Assembly (NCBI GenBank): GCA_944319945.1
Contig: CALUFN010000011.1
Coordinates: 1-54,882, forward strand
Source: an uncultured Prevotella sp.
GTDB lineage: Bacteria; Bacteroidota; Bacteroidia; Bacteroidales; Bacteroidaceae
Length of the DNA stretch: 54,882 nt
Direction: 5' to 3'
Shown: piece by piece, positions 16,848-25,378 of the stretch
How the letters are laid out: each line of letters begins with the position of its first letter
How positions within the stretch are numbered: the first letter of the stretch is position 1
Notes under the pieces: model-generated
Told to the model about the DNA's origin: nothing
What the model saw: the letters and a program-made list of their open reading frames with translations, nothing else
Databases searched by the model: none
Program-made: the position numbers and the translations under genes

Positions 16848-18071
16848 TTATTTAATAGAAACCTTCAAAGGTGTCTGCAAAGCCTTAAGCGTCTCTTCCG
16901 AGCGCAACTTCCATTCGTTCAGTGTCCGCACGTCGTTCTTGCTCCATGCGGAACCGAAGTAATACGTGTATTTCTCATTAGGTTGATATGTTATGACGCC
17001 TACGCCGTGACCTGCGTTCCCGTTTGACGGCGTGTCATACATCATCTTCTTGGTAGCCTTCACTCCGTTGGGGAACAATACGCCGACGTAAATCTGGAAG
17101 TTCTGCTTCGTCGGGTTGTCGGTCGGGTCGGCATACAGCACGTAATTTTTGCCGAACACCAAGCTCTGCGTATCCTCGCTGTGGATCACCAAGCCTGCCG
17201 CCATGTCGCAAGGCTTCGTCAACCCCTCATACCACACGGTCATCTTGCAGAAATTGCTGCCCTTGTCGCAGCTGATGATGCGGTGCTCAACCACGTTCTT
17301 ATCGTCGCCGACGGTGAACGGGTTGTAATCAAGCTGCACGGTGAATCGGAACGGACCGTTGTCAAGAATCTTGTAAGTATTGTAACAATACGGAAGAATC
17401 ATATCGTCGCCGCTCATCAAAGCCGGAGCGCCGCAGCCGAGTGTCGGGCCCACCTTGTAGCAATCGAGACCGTAACCGTGGTCGAAGTGGTAAGTTGTCT
17501 CCTGCTCCATCTCTAAAGCCTCTTCGGTCTTGCCGGCCTGCTTAAGCTCCTGTATCTTCGGATGGTTTGACAATTCAGTGGCGTAACGCTTCTCCACCTC
17601 AAGGTCGGGAGTGTTCTTCACCCATACGTCTATGCCAAACGCCTGCTCTCCGGTGCGCTGCAACGCTGGTCCGTAAACACGGTAAGCCGTGCGGTCGTTC
17701 TCCCATGCGATGTCGTCAACGCGCTCCGGATACTGCCTGCCGGTGACAAACGTCTTCATAGGCTTCGGCGTACCGGGCATTATGGTAAAGTCGGCAGTGC
17801 CGCGCGGGCGCACGCTTGCGTCGATGAGCAGCTTACCGTCATAAGACACCTGGTATGCCACTTGCTGGCCGAGAGAGTTTTTCACGATGAAACTTTCGCC
17901 TTGCTTTATCCCGAGTTTAGCGTAAACGTCGCTGACTGGAACCTCTACAAGCTCCTGACGCTGCACATCGTCGCTATTTGATACGGTAACGGTCACATTG
18001 TCGGCGTTAGCCGAGAACGGCGCAAGCAGCAAGCCGAGCGCCAAAGAATAAATAGATTTAGTTGTTTTCAT
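16848..18071 (-). CDS. DUF4861 family secreted protein
   Basis: 407 residues with a signal peptide ending near ANA (residues 1-23), so exported. The remainder resembles DUF4861, a Bacteroidetes family usually found in polysaccharide-utilisation loci. Family-like stretches are an early beta-sandwich-like NSLGQQVAYQV segment, ENDRTAYRVYGPALQ (near 125) and the GHGVGVITYQP region (near 355). Its substrate is not known. Its position between DPP4 and iorA, 29 and 32 bases apart, is unusual for a glycan protein. A pectate lyase lies 7 kb away on the same strand but not in the same transcript. Confidence 0.72.
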   Translation of the reverse strand: MKTTKSIYSLALGLLLAPFSANADNVTVTVSNSDDVQRQELVEVPVSDVYAKLGIKQGESFIVKNSLGQQVAYQVSYDGKLLIDASVRPRGTADFTIMPGTPKPMKTFVTGRQYPERVDDIAWENDRTAYRVYGPALQRTGEQAFGIDVWVKNTPDLEVEKRYATELSNHPKIQELKQAGKTEEALEMEQETTYHFDHGYGLDCYKVGPTLGCGAPALMSGDDMILPYCYNTYKILDNGPFRFTVQLDYNPFTVGDDKNVVEHRIISCDKGSNFCKMTVWYEGLTKPCDMAAGLVIHSEDTQSLVFGKNYVLYADPTDNPTKQNFQIYVGVLFPNGVKATKKMMYDTPSNGNAGHGVGVITYQPNEKYTYYFGSAWSKNDVRTLNEWKLRSEETLKALQTPLKVSIK

Positions 18072-18100
18072 TTGTCTTTTTTTGTATATGTAATCACGTT

Positions 18101-20305
18101 TTATTTCAGATTGTCGACAAAGAACTGCGTAATCTGCCTGAACAAGTGGTTCCTCGTATTACCGCCGAAGATGCTGTGGTTGCGGTTGGTGTAAACGTTC
18201 ATCTTAAAATCCTTGTCGGCTTGCACGAGTGCCTCGGTGTACTCAAAGACGTTCTGCGGATGCACGTTGTCGTCGGCAAGGCCCTGGCAGATGAGCAACG
18301 CCCCGTGCAGGTCAGCCGCACGGCTGATCGGACAAACACCGTATCCTGACGGGTTCTCGTTAGGAGTGCGCATGTATCTCTCTGTATAGACCGTATCATA
18401 ATATTTCCAGCTGGTTGGTGGAGCAACGGCTACGCCGGCCTTAAACACTCCGCGCCCTTCGCTCATGCTCATAAGGGTGTTGAATCCGCCGTAACTCCAG
18501 CCCCAAATGCCTATGTTGTCTTTGTCGACATAAGGAAGGGTGCCGAGATACAAGGCTGTCTCAACTTGGTCTTTCGACTCAAGCTGGCCGAGATTAAGGT
18601 ATGTGCACTTCTCAAACTCAGAGCCTCTGCCGCCCGTGCCACGTCCGTCTACGCACACGAGGATGAAGCCCTGCTGCACGAGATACTGGTCGAACATGGC
18701 ACCGTTGCCCATCGAACCGATGTTCCAGGAGTTGACAACCTGCTGGCTGCCAGGGCCGCTGTACTGCCACATTATCACCGGATACTTCTTGCCGGCATCA
18801 AAGTCGGCGGGCTTGATCATAACTCCGTTAAGCTGTACGCCCTCAGACGTCTTGAAGCTGAAAAACTCCTTAGCAGGCAAGCCGCAAGAGGCGAGCTTGT
18901 CGTTCAACGGCTTATTGTCGATAAGCGAAGCCACCTTCTTGCCCGATGTGGTGAAAATGGAATAGTCGTAAGGCGTGTTGCAGTCGCTCCACTGGTTGAT
19001 GTAATATTTGAAATCCGTGCTGAATATGGCAGCGTTCCATCCCGCACGCGGCGTGAGACATTCGGTCTTACCGTTTTTCGCGGTGACATAGACTTCCCTG
19101 TCGGTCGGACTTTTGGCGGCAGCCTGGTAATACACGGCACCCGTACGCTCGTCGTAGCCGTAAACCGCAGTCACGTCGAAGTCGCCGTCGGTAAGCCTGC
19201 GCTGCAGCTGCCCGTTAAGGCTGTAGAGGTAAAGTTGCGTGTATCCGCTCCTGTCGCTCGGCAGGATGATGTGTGCCGGGGTGATCTTTATCTCAGACAT
19301 AGCCTCGTACTTGACATACTTGGGCACGCTTTCCTCTATCAGCAACTTGCACACCGTGCTCCTCGGATTGGCCGAGTAAAGGCGGAGCTTGTCCTGATGG
19401 CGGTTCATGGTGTACACTATCATGCGCTCGGCGTCGGCCGTAGACTTTATCCTCGGCACGTATCCGTCGGCATCGAGTGGCAGCTGCATGGTGCGCGTCT
19501 GCCTCGACTGGATGTCGAAGCTGAGCACCGAAACCTTCGAGTTGACGGCTCCGGCCTTCGGATACTTATACGAATACAGTCCGGGATACTGGTCATACTC
19601 CTTGTTTTCGGGCTCAAGTCCCTTGTAGGTCTGCAGCGAGAACATAGGCACGGCGCTCTCGTCATACCTTATCCAGCAGAGCATCGTGCCGTCGGCGTTG
19701 AAGGCGAGGGCTGTGTTGAAGGCAAACTCCTCCTCGTTCACCCAGTCGGGCACGCCGTTGATTATCTCGTTACGCTTGCCGTCTTTGGTCACTTGGCTCT
19801 CGGCATTGCCATAAAGCAGCTTGACAAGATATATGTTGTTGTCGCGCACGAAGGCCACCTTCAGCCCGTCGGGCGACCACACCGGCACCTGCTGCGGACC
19901 GTAGTCAGACAGACGTTCGAGCGTGCGCTCGGCTATGTCATATATATAATATGTGGCGGTAAACGAGCGGCGGTATATCATCTTGGTCTTCGTCTGTATG
20001 AGCATCCTCTTGCCGTCGGGGCTCATTATGTAGTTGTCGAAGCCGTCTATATTCTCTCCCACGGTGTTGTCAACGTCGAAAAGCACGCCCGACTGTCGCC
20101 CCGTGCGATACGAATATTTCACAATCTTCTTGCCGTCCTTGCTTATCATGGCGTAGCTCTCGCCGTCGGCCAGGGGCTTCACCTCGCTCAAGCGTTCGGC
20201 CACGTAAGTCTTGCCGGTGATGTCTTTCAGCGAAAGTTTCTCGCCACACACGGCTCCGCTCACGGCAATGAACAATGCCGCACACATGACTATAATTTTT
20301 TTCAT
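18101..20305 (-). CDS. Dipeptidyl peptidase IV, S9 family
   Basis: 734 residues, the standard DPP4 size. A signal peptide (residues 1-21, ending GAVCG) is followed by an eight-bladed propeller domain with the WVNEEEF motif (about 190; it supplies the glutamates that bind the substrate N-terminus). The alpha/beta-hydrolase domain has serine in GWSYGGF (about 600), aspartate in ADDNVHPQN (about 677) and histidine in NRNHSIFGG (about 708). It removes X-Pro and X-Ala dipeptides, probably in the periplasm, feeding amino acid fermentation. It is the first gene of the minus-strand run through DUF4861, iorA, iorB and the aminotransferase. Confidence 0.93.
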   Translation of the reverse strand: MKKIIVMCAALFIAVSGAVCGEKLSLKDITGKTYVAERLSEVKPLADGESYAMISKDGKKIVKYSYRTGRQSGVLFDVDNTVGENIDGFDNYIMSPDGKRMLIQTKTKMIYRRSFTATYYIYDIAERTLERLSDYGPQQVPVWSPDGLKVAFVRDNNIYLVKLLYGNAESQVTKDGKRNEIINGVPDWVNEEEFAFNTALAFNADGTMLCWIRYDESAVPMFSLQTYKGLEPENKEYDQYPGLYSYKYPKAGAVNSKVSVLSFDIQSRQTRTMQLPLDADGYVPRIKSTADAERMIVYTMNRHQDKLRLYSANPRSTVCKLLIEESVPKYVKYEAMSEIKITPAHIILPSDRSGYTQLYLYSLNGQLQRRLTDGDFDVTAVYGYDERTGAVYYQAAAKSPTDREVYVTAKNGKTECLTPRAGWNAAIFSTDFKYYINQWSDCNTPYDYSIFTTSGKKVASLIDNKPLNDKLASCGLPAKEFFSFKTSEGVQLNGVMIKPADFDAGKKYPVIMWQYSGPGSQQVVNSWNIGSMGNGAMFDQYLVQQGFILVCVDGRGTGGRGSEFEKCTYLNLGQLESKDQVETALYLGTLPYVDKDNIGIWGWSYGGFNTLMSMSEGRGVFKAGVAVAPPTSWKYYDTVYTERYMRTPNENPSGYGVCPISRAADLHGALLICQGLADDNVHPQNVFEYTEALVQADKDFKMNVYTNRNHSIFGGNTRNHLFRQITQFFVDNLK

Positions 20306-20331
20306 CGTCCTTTTTTATGTTTATTTTGCGA

Positions 20332-20339
20332 CAAAGATA
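20332..20339 (-). promoter_or_regulatory. Promoter -7 box for the DPP4-IorAB run
   Basis: TATCTTTG on the minus strand, 26 bases upstream of the DPP4 start. A divergent plus-strand box begins 13 bases away at 20352, so the two promoters overlap. Confidence 0.5.
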
Positions 20340-20351
20340 GTGATTTTTCAT

Positions 20352-20359
20352 TACATTTG
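20352..20359 (+). promoter_or_regulatory. Promoter -7 box for the radical SAM gene
   Basis: TACATTTG, 34 bases before the ATG at 20394. A TTTTG (20324-20328) lies 23 bases upstream, slightly further than usual. Confidence 0.5.
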
Positions 20360-20393
20360 CATTCACTACTGAATTAAAAGTTATTAATTACAC

Positions 20394-21383
20394 ATGCTGA
20401 GCGTACAAGAATACGGACAGAAGAGCGACAATACGGCATGCGACCATGACGGCTCACGGGCTGCCGACGCATGTCAGCCGTACAACGATTTCGGGACATG
20501 GCTGCGCAGTCGTTTCCCCTTTAAGGTGCAGAAGATATCGGTAGACGCAGGGCTGTCGTGCCCCAACCGCGACGGCCGCATAAGCTTCGGCGGCTGCACG
20601 TTTTGCAACAACAAAGCCTTCAACCCCTCGTATTGCGACCGAAGCAAGCCTATAAGGGAGCAACTGGAGACGGGCAAGGCCTTCTTCGCAAGGAAATACC
20701 CCGACATGCGCTACCTGGCATACTTCCAAGCATACACCAACACTTACGGACGCACCGACGAGCTGAAGCGCATGTACGAGGAAGCGCTCGCCACCGACGG
20801 GGTGGTGGGAATAGTGATAGGCACGCGCCCCGACTGCGTTGACGGCGAAACGCTCGACTACATAGCGGGCCTCGCGCGGCAGTGCTTCGTCATCGTGGAA
20901 TACGGGATAGAGAGCACCGACGACGCCACGCTGCGCCGCATCAACAGGGGGCACACCTTCGGGTGCTCGCGCAGGGCGGTGGAGGAGACGGCCGGACGGG
21001 GCATAACTACGGGCGGACACGTGATAATAGGGCTGCCAGGCGAAGGCCCAGCCGACGCTTTGGCCCAGGCCGAAGCCGTGTCGGCTACGAGGCTCGACCT
21101 GCTGAAGATACACCAGCTGCAGATAATACGGGGCACAAGACTCGCCGAGGAATACGCCGAGAGGCCCTTCGCCCTGTATTCGCCCGACGAATACGTAAGC
21201 CTGCTTTCAGCGTACATACAACGCCTCAGACCCGACATCGTGCTCGACAGGTTCACCTCTCAGGCCCCGGCCGACCTGCTGATAGCTCCGCGCTGGGGAC
21301 TGAAAAACCACGAGTTTTCCGACAAGCTGGCCAACTACATGAGGCGTCACGGCGCCTATCAAGGGCAGCTCTACAAGCCGTAA
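20394..21383 (+). CDS. TIGR01212-family radical SAM protein
   Basis: 329 residues. The iron-sulfur cysteines form the family's variant pattern CPNRDGRISFGGCTFC (C-x11-C-x2-C, about residues 50-65) followed by NNKAF. The glycine-rich SAM contacts GIVIGTRPDC and ITTGGHVIIGLPGE follow, the latter near 205-218. This family (YhcC/YtqA-like) is widespread, and its reaction is not firmly established; tRNA or small-molecule methylthiolation-like roles have been suggested. The N-terminal 25 residues precede the conserved YNDFGTWLRSRFPFKVQKIS region and might be leader added by an early start. A strong hairpin terminator follows. Confidence 0.87.
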   Translation: MLSVQEYGQKSDNTACDHDGSRAADACQPYNDFGTWLRSRFPFKVQKISVDAGLSCPNRDGRISFGGCTFCNNKAFNPSYCDRSKPIREQLETGKAFFARKYPDMRYLAYFQAYTNTYGRTDELKRMYEEALATDGVVGIVIGTRPDCVDGETLDYIAGLARQCFVIVEYGIESTDDATLRRINRGHTFGCSRRAVEETAGRGITTGGHVIIGLPGEGPADALAQAEAVSATRLDLLKIHQLQIIRGTRLAEEYAERPFALYSPDEYVSLLSAYIQRLRPDIVLDRFTSQAPADLLIAPRWGLKNHEFSDKLANYMRRHGAYQGQLYKP

Positions 21384-21430
21384 CATCACGGAGCACGGGC
21401 CTACGAAGGCCCGACTGACTCCGACACGTT

Positions 21431-21470
21431 AAGCCTCTCCAGAATGGAATATTCTTGAAGAGGCTTTAAT
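21431..21470 (+). terminator. Rho-independent terminator after the radical SAM gene
   Basis: AAGCCTCT (21431-21438) pairs with AGAGGCTT (21459-21466), extended by an inner CAGAAT/ATTCTTG stem, and is followed by TTAATTTT. A second GC hairpin (GGGCCT/AGGCCC) lies near 21398-21413 without a T-run. Confidence 0.7.
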
Positions 21471-21555
21471 TTTGCCCGAATAAAGGCAAAATACAGCCTT
21501 CTACATAACGCATTGGTTATCAGATAGTTACATAAGAATATACACCAAGTGGCAT

Positions 21556-21702
21556 AAAAAATGCGAAAAAACGCCGCAAAAGGCATGCTTTTACACTGCA
21601 ATTTGCCGCATTTGATGCCTCCAAAGGCATCATATCACACCGCAATACACGGCCTTTCATGCCACGACAGGCGTGCTTTTCAGCATTTAACCGTTACGTG
21701 TC
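21556..21702. repeat. 22-base-period palindrome array, locus C
   Basis: Cores at 21556, 21578, 21600, 21622, 21644, 21666 and 21688 keep an exact 22-base step over seven units. The best core is AAAAGGCATGCTTTT (21578-21592); the others are diverged but retain one arm, for example GACAGGCGTGCTTTT. Linkers are ACGCCGC, ACACTGC, ATGCCTC, ACACCGC and ATGCCAC. The array fills the middle of the 600-base gap between the radical SAM gene and the thiE-like gene. The rest of that gap holds a terminator and a promoter but no gene I can support. Confidence 0.6.
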
Positions 21703-21946
21703 AGCAAACAAAGGTTAAATTTACGATCATAAAGTGCAATATATTTAACATGCAAAAACACTTTATTTTCTATTTCACCGAAAACTTTTGTCACAGTTTT
21801 TTACTGTGCCATGATTAGACTTCTGCTCGACATTAACGCACAAGCAGCCCGAAGAGCATGTGAAAACAGGCATTTCTTCAGGTATTGCGTTCTAACGACC
21901 GATTTGGGATTATTCGGTAATAAGCAACTTTTTATTGCCGAAAGAG

Positions 21947-21976
21947 TTGCAGGTTTGCCTTTTTTTTATACTTTTG
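21947..21976 (+). promoter_or_regulatory. Promoter of the thiE-like gene
   Basis: TTG (21947-21949), a 19-base spacer and TACTTTTG (21969-21976). Transcription would begin near 21983, which favours the second ATG at 22002 as the translation start. Confidence 0.55.
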
Positions 21977-22001
21977 CATTTTGAAACAGAAACGAAATAC
22001 G

Positions 22002-22583
22002 ATGAAGCTCGTCATAATGACCCAACCGTCATTCTTCGTGGAGGAAGACAAAATACTATCCACCCTCTTCGACGAAGGCATGACAGACCTACACCTGCGC
22101 AAGCCGGGGGCTCCGCCCATGCTGGCCGAGAGGTTGCTGTCGCTGCTGCCCGAGGCGGTCTACGGCAAGATAACCGTGCACGACCATTATTACCTGAAAA
22201 ACGAATACAGGCTGGCGGGCATACACATCGACGGGGCCGAAAGTGCTCCGACGGGATACAAAGGCAAGGTGGGCGTGACGTGCACCACCGCCGACGAGCT
22301 GGCGGCCGCGAGGAAAAAGGCCGACTACGCATTCATGGAAGCCGACTTCGCCGCCGACGCCCTGCCGGCTGAAGTGGAGGCGGCACTGCGACGCGGACTG
22401 ATAGACCGCCACGTCTACGCCATTGGCGGAATAAGCCTCGACAACATACGCACGGCTAAGGAGGCTGGATTCGGAGGGGCCGTGGTGTGCGAAGACCTTT
22501 GGAACAAGTTCGACATACACAACGAGACGGACTACAAAGACCTGATAAGCCACTTCGACAAGCTAAGGAAGGCCGCCTCATAA
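22002..22583 (+). CDS. Thiamin-phosphate synthase-like protein (ThiE/TenI fold)
   Basis: The start at 22002 is chosen because the upstream promoter would begin the RNA after the first ATG at 21981. The 193-residue TIM-barrel protein has the family marks DLHLRKPG (about 30-37), VHDHYYL (about 60) and the phosphate loop AIGGISLDNI (about 145). The usual ThiE segment with GPIF/T motifs is replaced by YAFMEADFAADA, so true ThiE activity is doubtful. It is one of three ThiE-like domains in this window and lies outside the thiamin operon. It is followed by prs after 100 bases. Confidence 0.75.
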   Translation: MKLVIMTQPSFFVEEDKILSTLFDEGMTDLHLRKPGAPPMLAERLLSLLPEAVYGKITVHDHYYLKNEYRLAGIHIDGAESAPTGYKGKVGVTCTTADELAAARKKADYAFMEADFAADALPAEVEAALRRGLIDRHVYAIGGISLDNIRTAKEAGFGGAVVCEDLWNKFDIHNETDYKDLISHFDKLRKAAS

Positions 22584-22682
22584 GCGCACGCACACAGGCC
22601 TCACGCAGGCCGCAACGGCAATGAAGGCAAGCCGACTAACACGGACATCACTAAAAAACATATTCACACAAATAAGGCAACA

Positions 22683-23621
22683 ATGAGTGAAAAAAACTCT
22701 TTCATGGTATTTTCTGGCACAAACACCAGATATTTGGCGGAAAAAATCTGCCACAGTTTAGGCTGTCCGCTGGGCAACCTCCTCATAACGAAATTCTCTG
22801 ACGGCGAGTTTGCCGTGTCTTATGAGGAGTCGATACGCGGACGCGACGTGTTCCTCGTACAGAGCACATTCCCCAACTCAGACAACCTGATGGAGCTGCT
22901 GCTGATGATCGACGCCGCAAAACGCGCCTCAGCCAAAAGCATCAACGCCGTGATACCTTACTTCGGGTGGGCGCGTCAGGACCGTAAGGACAAGCCGCGC
23001 GTGAGCATCGGAGCGAAGCTCGTGGCCGACCTGCTGCGCGTGGCCGGCATAGACCGCCTCATCACTATGGACCTGCACGCCGACCAGATACAGGGATTCT
23101 TCGACGTACCCGTAGACCACCTGTACGCCTCGGGCGTGATACTGCCTTACCTGCTGAGCCTTAAGCTCGACGACATCGTGATAGCATCGCCCGACGTGGG
23201 TGGCAGCAAGCGCGCCAACACCTACGCAAAATACTTAGGCTGCCCGCTCGTGCTCTGTAACAAGACGCGCGCAAGAGCCAACGTAGTAGAGAGCATGCAG
23301 ATCATCGGCGACGTAAAAGACAAGAACGTGGTGATCATCGACGACATGGTAGACACGGCAGGCACGATAACCAAAGCCGCCGACATAATGAAAGAGGCAG
23401 GAGCCAAAAGCGTAAGGGCGTGCGCGTCGCACTGCGTGATGAGCGGCCCCGCAAGCGAAAGGATACAGAAGTCGGCACTGGAGGAAATGGTGTTCACCGA
23501 CTCCATACCCTACTCTAACCGCTGCGCTAAGGTAAAGCAGCTGTCAGTGGCTGACATGTTCGCCGAGACCATACGCCGCGTGGTCAACAACGAGAGCATC
23601 AGTTCACAATATCTTGTCTGA
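22683..23621 (+). CDS. prs: Ribose-phosphate pyrophosphokinase
   Basis: 312 residues, standard class I length. It makes PRPP from ribose 5-phosphate and ATP for nucleotide, histidine and tryptophan synthesis. Visible motifs are the ATP/metal site TMDLHADQIQGFFD (about 125-138), the flexible-loop region NKTRARANV (about 198) and the PRPP loop VVIIDDMVDTAGTI (about 218-231). Cytoplasmic. The gene lies between the thiE-like gene and a thioredoxin-like gene that begins 14 bases after it, probably in one transcript. Confidence 0.97.
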   Translation: MSEKNSFMVFSGTNTRYLAEKICHSLGCPLGNLLITKFSDGEFAVSYEESIRGRDVFLVQSTFPNSDNLMELLLMIDAAKRASAKSINAVIPYFGWARQDRKDKPRVSIGAKLVADLLRVAGIDRLITMDLHADQIQGFFDVPVDHLYASGVILPYLLSLKLDDIVIASPDVGGSKRANTYAKYLGCPLVLCNKTRARANVVESMQIIGDVKDKNVVIIDDMVDTAGTITKAADIMKEAGAKSVRACASHCVMSGPASERIQKSALEEMVFTDSIPYSNRCAKVKQLSVADMFAETIRRVVNNESISSQYLV

Positions 23622-23635
23622 CAGGCAATTACGAC

Positions 23636-24205
23636 ATGGCTATCAATACAAGAACATGGCTGGCGGCCGTAGCGTTGCTCGCGCTTACGGCCTGCCAACC
23701 TAATAAGGGCAGGCAGCAGCCTGCAACCGACGCGCAACAGCCTGCGGCCGCAGCCGAAAAACCGCGGAAGGCACCGATAATCAGCTTCACCATGACCGAC
23801 ATGGACGGCAACAACGTGGCCGTAACCGACGAGTTTGCCAAGCACAAGATTACCATAATAGACTTTTGGGCGAGTTGGTGCGGACCGTGCATGCACGAAA
23901 TGCCCAGCCTGGTAAGCACCTATGCCGAATACAAGAACAAGGGACTGGGCATAGTAGGAGTGTCGCTCGACGAGGACAAAGACAGCTGGAAGGAAGCCGT
24001 AGACAAAATGGGCATGACGTGGACGCAGCTGTCTGACCTGCAGGGCTGGAACAACGCCGCCGCACAAATGTACGGCATACAGTCGATACCGTTCACGATA
24101 GTAGTTGACGGCAAGGGCGAAGTAATCACGGCCGGACTCAGGGGCGAAGACCTTAAGGCCTTCGTGGCATCACGACTGGACACGGCCGACACCGCCGCAA
24201 AATGA
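23636..24205 (+). CDS. TlpA-like thiol:disulfide oxidoreductase lipoprotein
   Basis: 189 residues. The N-terminus is a lipoprotein signal ending LTAC at cysteine 20, followed by a Gln/Ala-rich linker. A thioredoxin domain runs from about residue 48, with WASWCGPC near 78-85 and the cis-proline region SIPFTIVV near 146. Expected to be a periplasm-facing reductase of the TlpA/ResA type, common in Bacteroidetes. It starts 14 bases after prs. Confidence 0.9.
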   Translation: MAINTRTWLAAVALLALTACQPNKGRQQPATDAQQPAAAAEKPRKAPIISFTMTDMDGNNVAVTDEFAKHKITIIDFWASWCGPCMHEMPSLVSTYAEYKNKGLGIVGVSLDEDKDSWKEAVDKMGMTWTQLSDLQGWNNAAAQMYGIQSIPFTIVVDGKGEVITAGLRGEDLKAFVASRLDTADTAAK

Positions 24206-24316
24206 CGCTACGGCACTGACTGCACATCTTTAAGAACAATAATCGACCGCATTAGTTAATTATTGTAATAAGATGCAAAAAAACAAAATCAATTCTTTTT
24301 TATTAGATAAAATGGC

Positions 24317-24324
24317 TAACTTTG
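24317..24324 (+). promoter_or_regulatory. Promoter -7 box for the TraB/GumN gene
   Basis: TAACTTTG, 63 bases before the ATG at 24388. The -33 box is not clear. Confidence 0.5.
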
Positions 24325-24387
24325 TGGCAAAATGAAACTATTACCACCATTAATAAGCATTTATTTATCTAACAAAAAAGAATTTTT

Positions 24388-25290
24388 ATGAAGAAAATCA
24401 CCTTCTCACTGCTCCTTATGCTCGTAGCGCTGGGAGCGCAAGCGCAACTGTTGTGGAAAATATCAGGCAACGGACTGCAGAAACCTTCGTACATAATCGG
24501 CACTTACCACCTTGCCCCCGTGACTTTCACCGACAGCATCAAGGGTCTGAAAGAGGCACTCGACGTATCTGAGCAGGTGTACGGCGAAATAATAATGTCC
24601 GAGATGACAAAGCCCGAAAACATGACAAAAACACAGGCGGCCATGATGCTTCCCGAAGGACAGACTATTGACAAGCTGTACACTGCGGAGGAAATGGCAC
24701 GCATCAACGCCATGCTAAAAAGCATAATAGGCATGGACATGACCAACCCGATGGTAGCACAGCAAATAGGAAAGTTGACCCCGCAGGCCCTGCAGACGCA
24801 GATCGGACTGCTCATGTACCTGAAAAAGCATACGGGCTTCGACCCAACCCAAACTTTCGACGGATACTTCCAGCAGGAAGCCGCAGCTAAAGGCAAGTCG
24901 GTTGGAGCACTTGAAACAATTGACTTCCAGATAGAGACGTTGTATAAAAGCATGACTATGGAGCGCCAAAAGCAACTGCTGCTATGCCTTGCCGACAACA
25001 TGGAATTTAACGAGGAACAGACGGAAAACGTAATAAAAGCCTTCTTCTCGCAAGACCTTAACGGCATAGAGAAGGCTATGGACGCAAAACTTAACAACAC
25101 TTGCGACGGTACGCCTGAAGAGAAAGAGACGCTGATATACAAGCGCAACGACAACTGGATGAAACAGATGCCTGAAATAATGAAGCAAAAGGCTACGTTC
25201 TTCGCAGTAGGAGCAGGCCATCTGCCCGGCGAACGTGGTCTGCTGGCACAGCTGAAGAAAGCCGGATACACTGTTGAAGGCGTAAAGTAA
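24388..25290 (+). CDS. TraB/GumN family protein
   Basis: 300 residues. A signal peptide ends near AQAQ (residue 20), so it is exported. The family's N-terminal histidine motif YIIGTYHLAP (about 34-43) and the C-terminal motif FFAVGAGHLPGERGLLAQLKKAGY (about 272 onward; GxxH signature) are both intact. TraB/GumN proteins are related to Tiki metalloproteases; a zinc-dependent peptidase role is likely but unproven here. Single gene with its own promoter and a strong terminator after it. Confidence 0.9.
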   Translation: MKKITFSLLLMLVALGAQAQLLWKISGNGLQKPSYIIGTYHLAPVTFTDSIKGLKEALDVSEQVYGEIIMSEMTKPENMTKTQAAMMLPEGQTIDKLYTAEEMARINAMLKSIIGMDMTNPMVAQQIGKLTPQALQTQIGLLMYLKKHTGFDPTQTFDGYFQQEAAAKGKSVGALETIDFQIETLYKSMTMERQKQLLLCLADNMEFNEEQTENVIKAFFSQDLNGIEKAMDAKLNNTCDGTPEEKETLIYKRNDNWMKQMPEIMKQKATFFAVGAGHLPGERGLLAQLKKAGYTVEGVK

Positions 25291-25305
25291 ACCTACGTCG
25301 GGAAT

Positions 25306-25362
25306 AAACAAGCCGTCGCCATTGATACTTATCGGATTATCAATGGCGACGGCTTGTTTTTA
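25306..25362. terminator. Strong bidirectional terminator
   Basis: A perfect arm of about 23 bases, AAACAAGCCGTCGCCATTGA onward (25306), pairs with its complement ending at 25360, and a T-run follows on the plus strand. It separates the convergent TraB/GumN and pectate lyase genes. Confidence 0.85.
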
Positions 25363-25378
25363 ATTTGGCCACAAGAAA

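Noticed and set aside
18566-20377. Plus-strand frame of 603 residues
   Set aside because: It is the antisense shadow of the DPP4 gene, whose active-site motifs are intact on the minus strand.
21556-21702. CRISPR array as an explanation for the 22-base repeats
   Set aside because: The units are palindromic and short, there are no unique spacers of constant length, and no cas gene is present.
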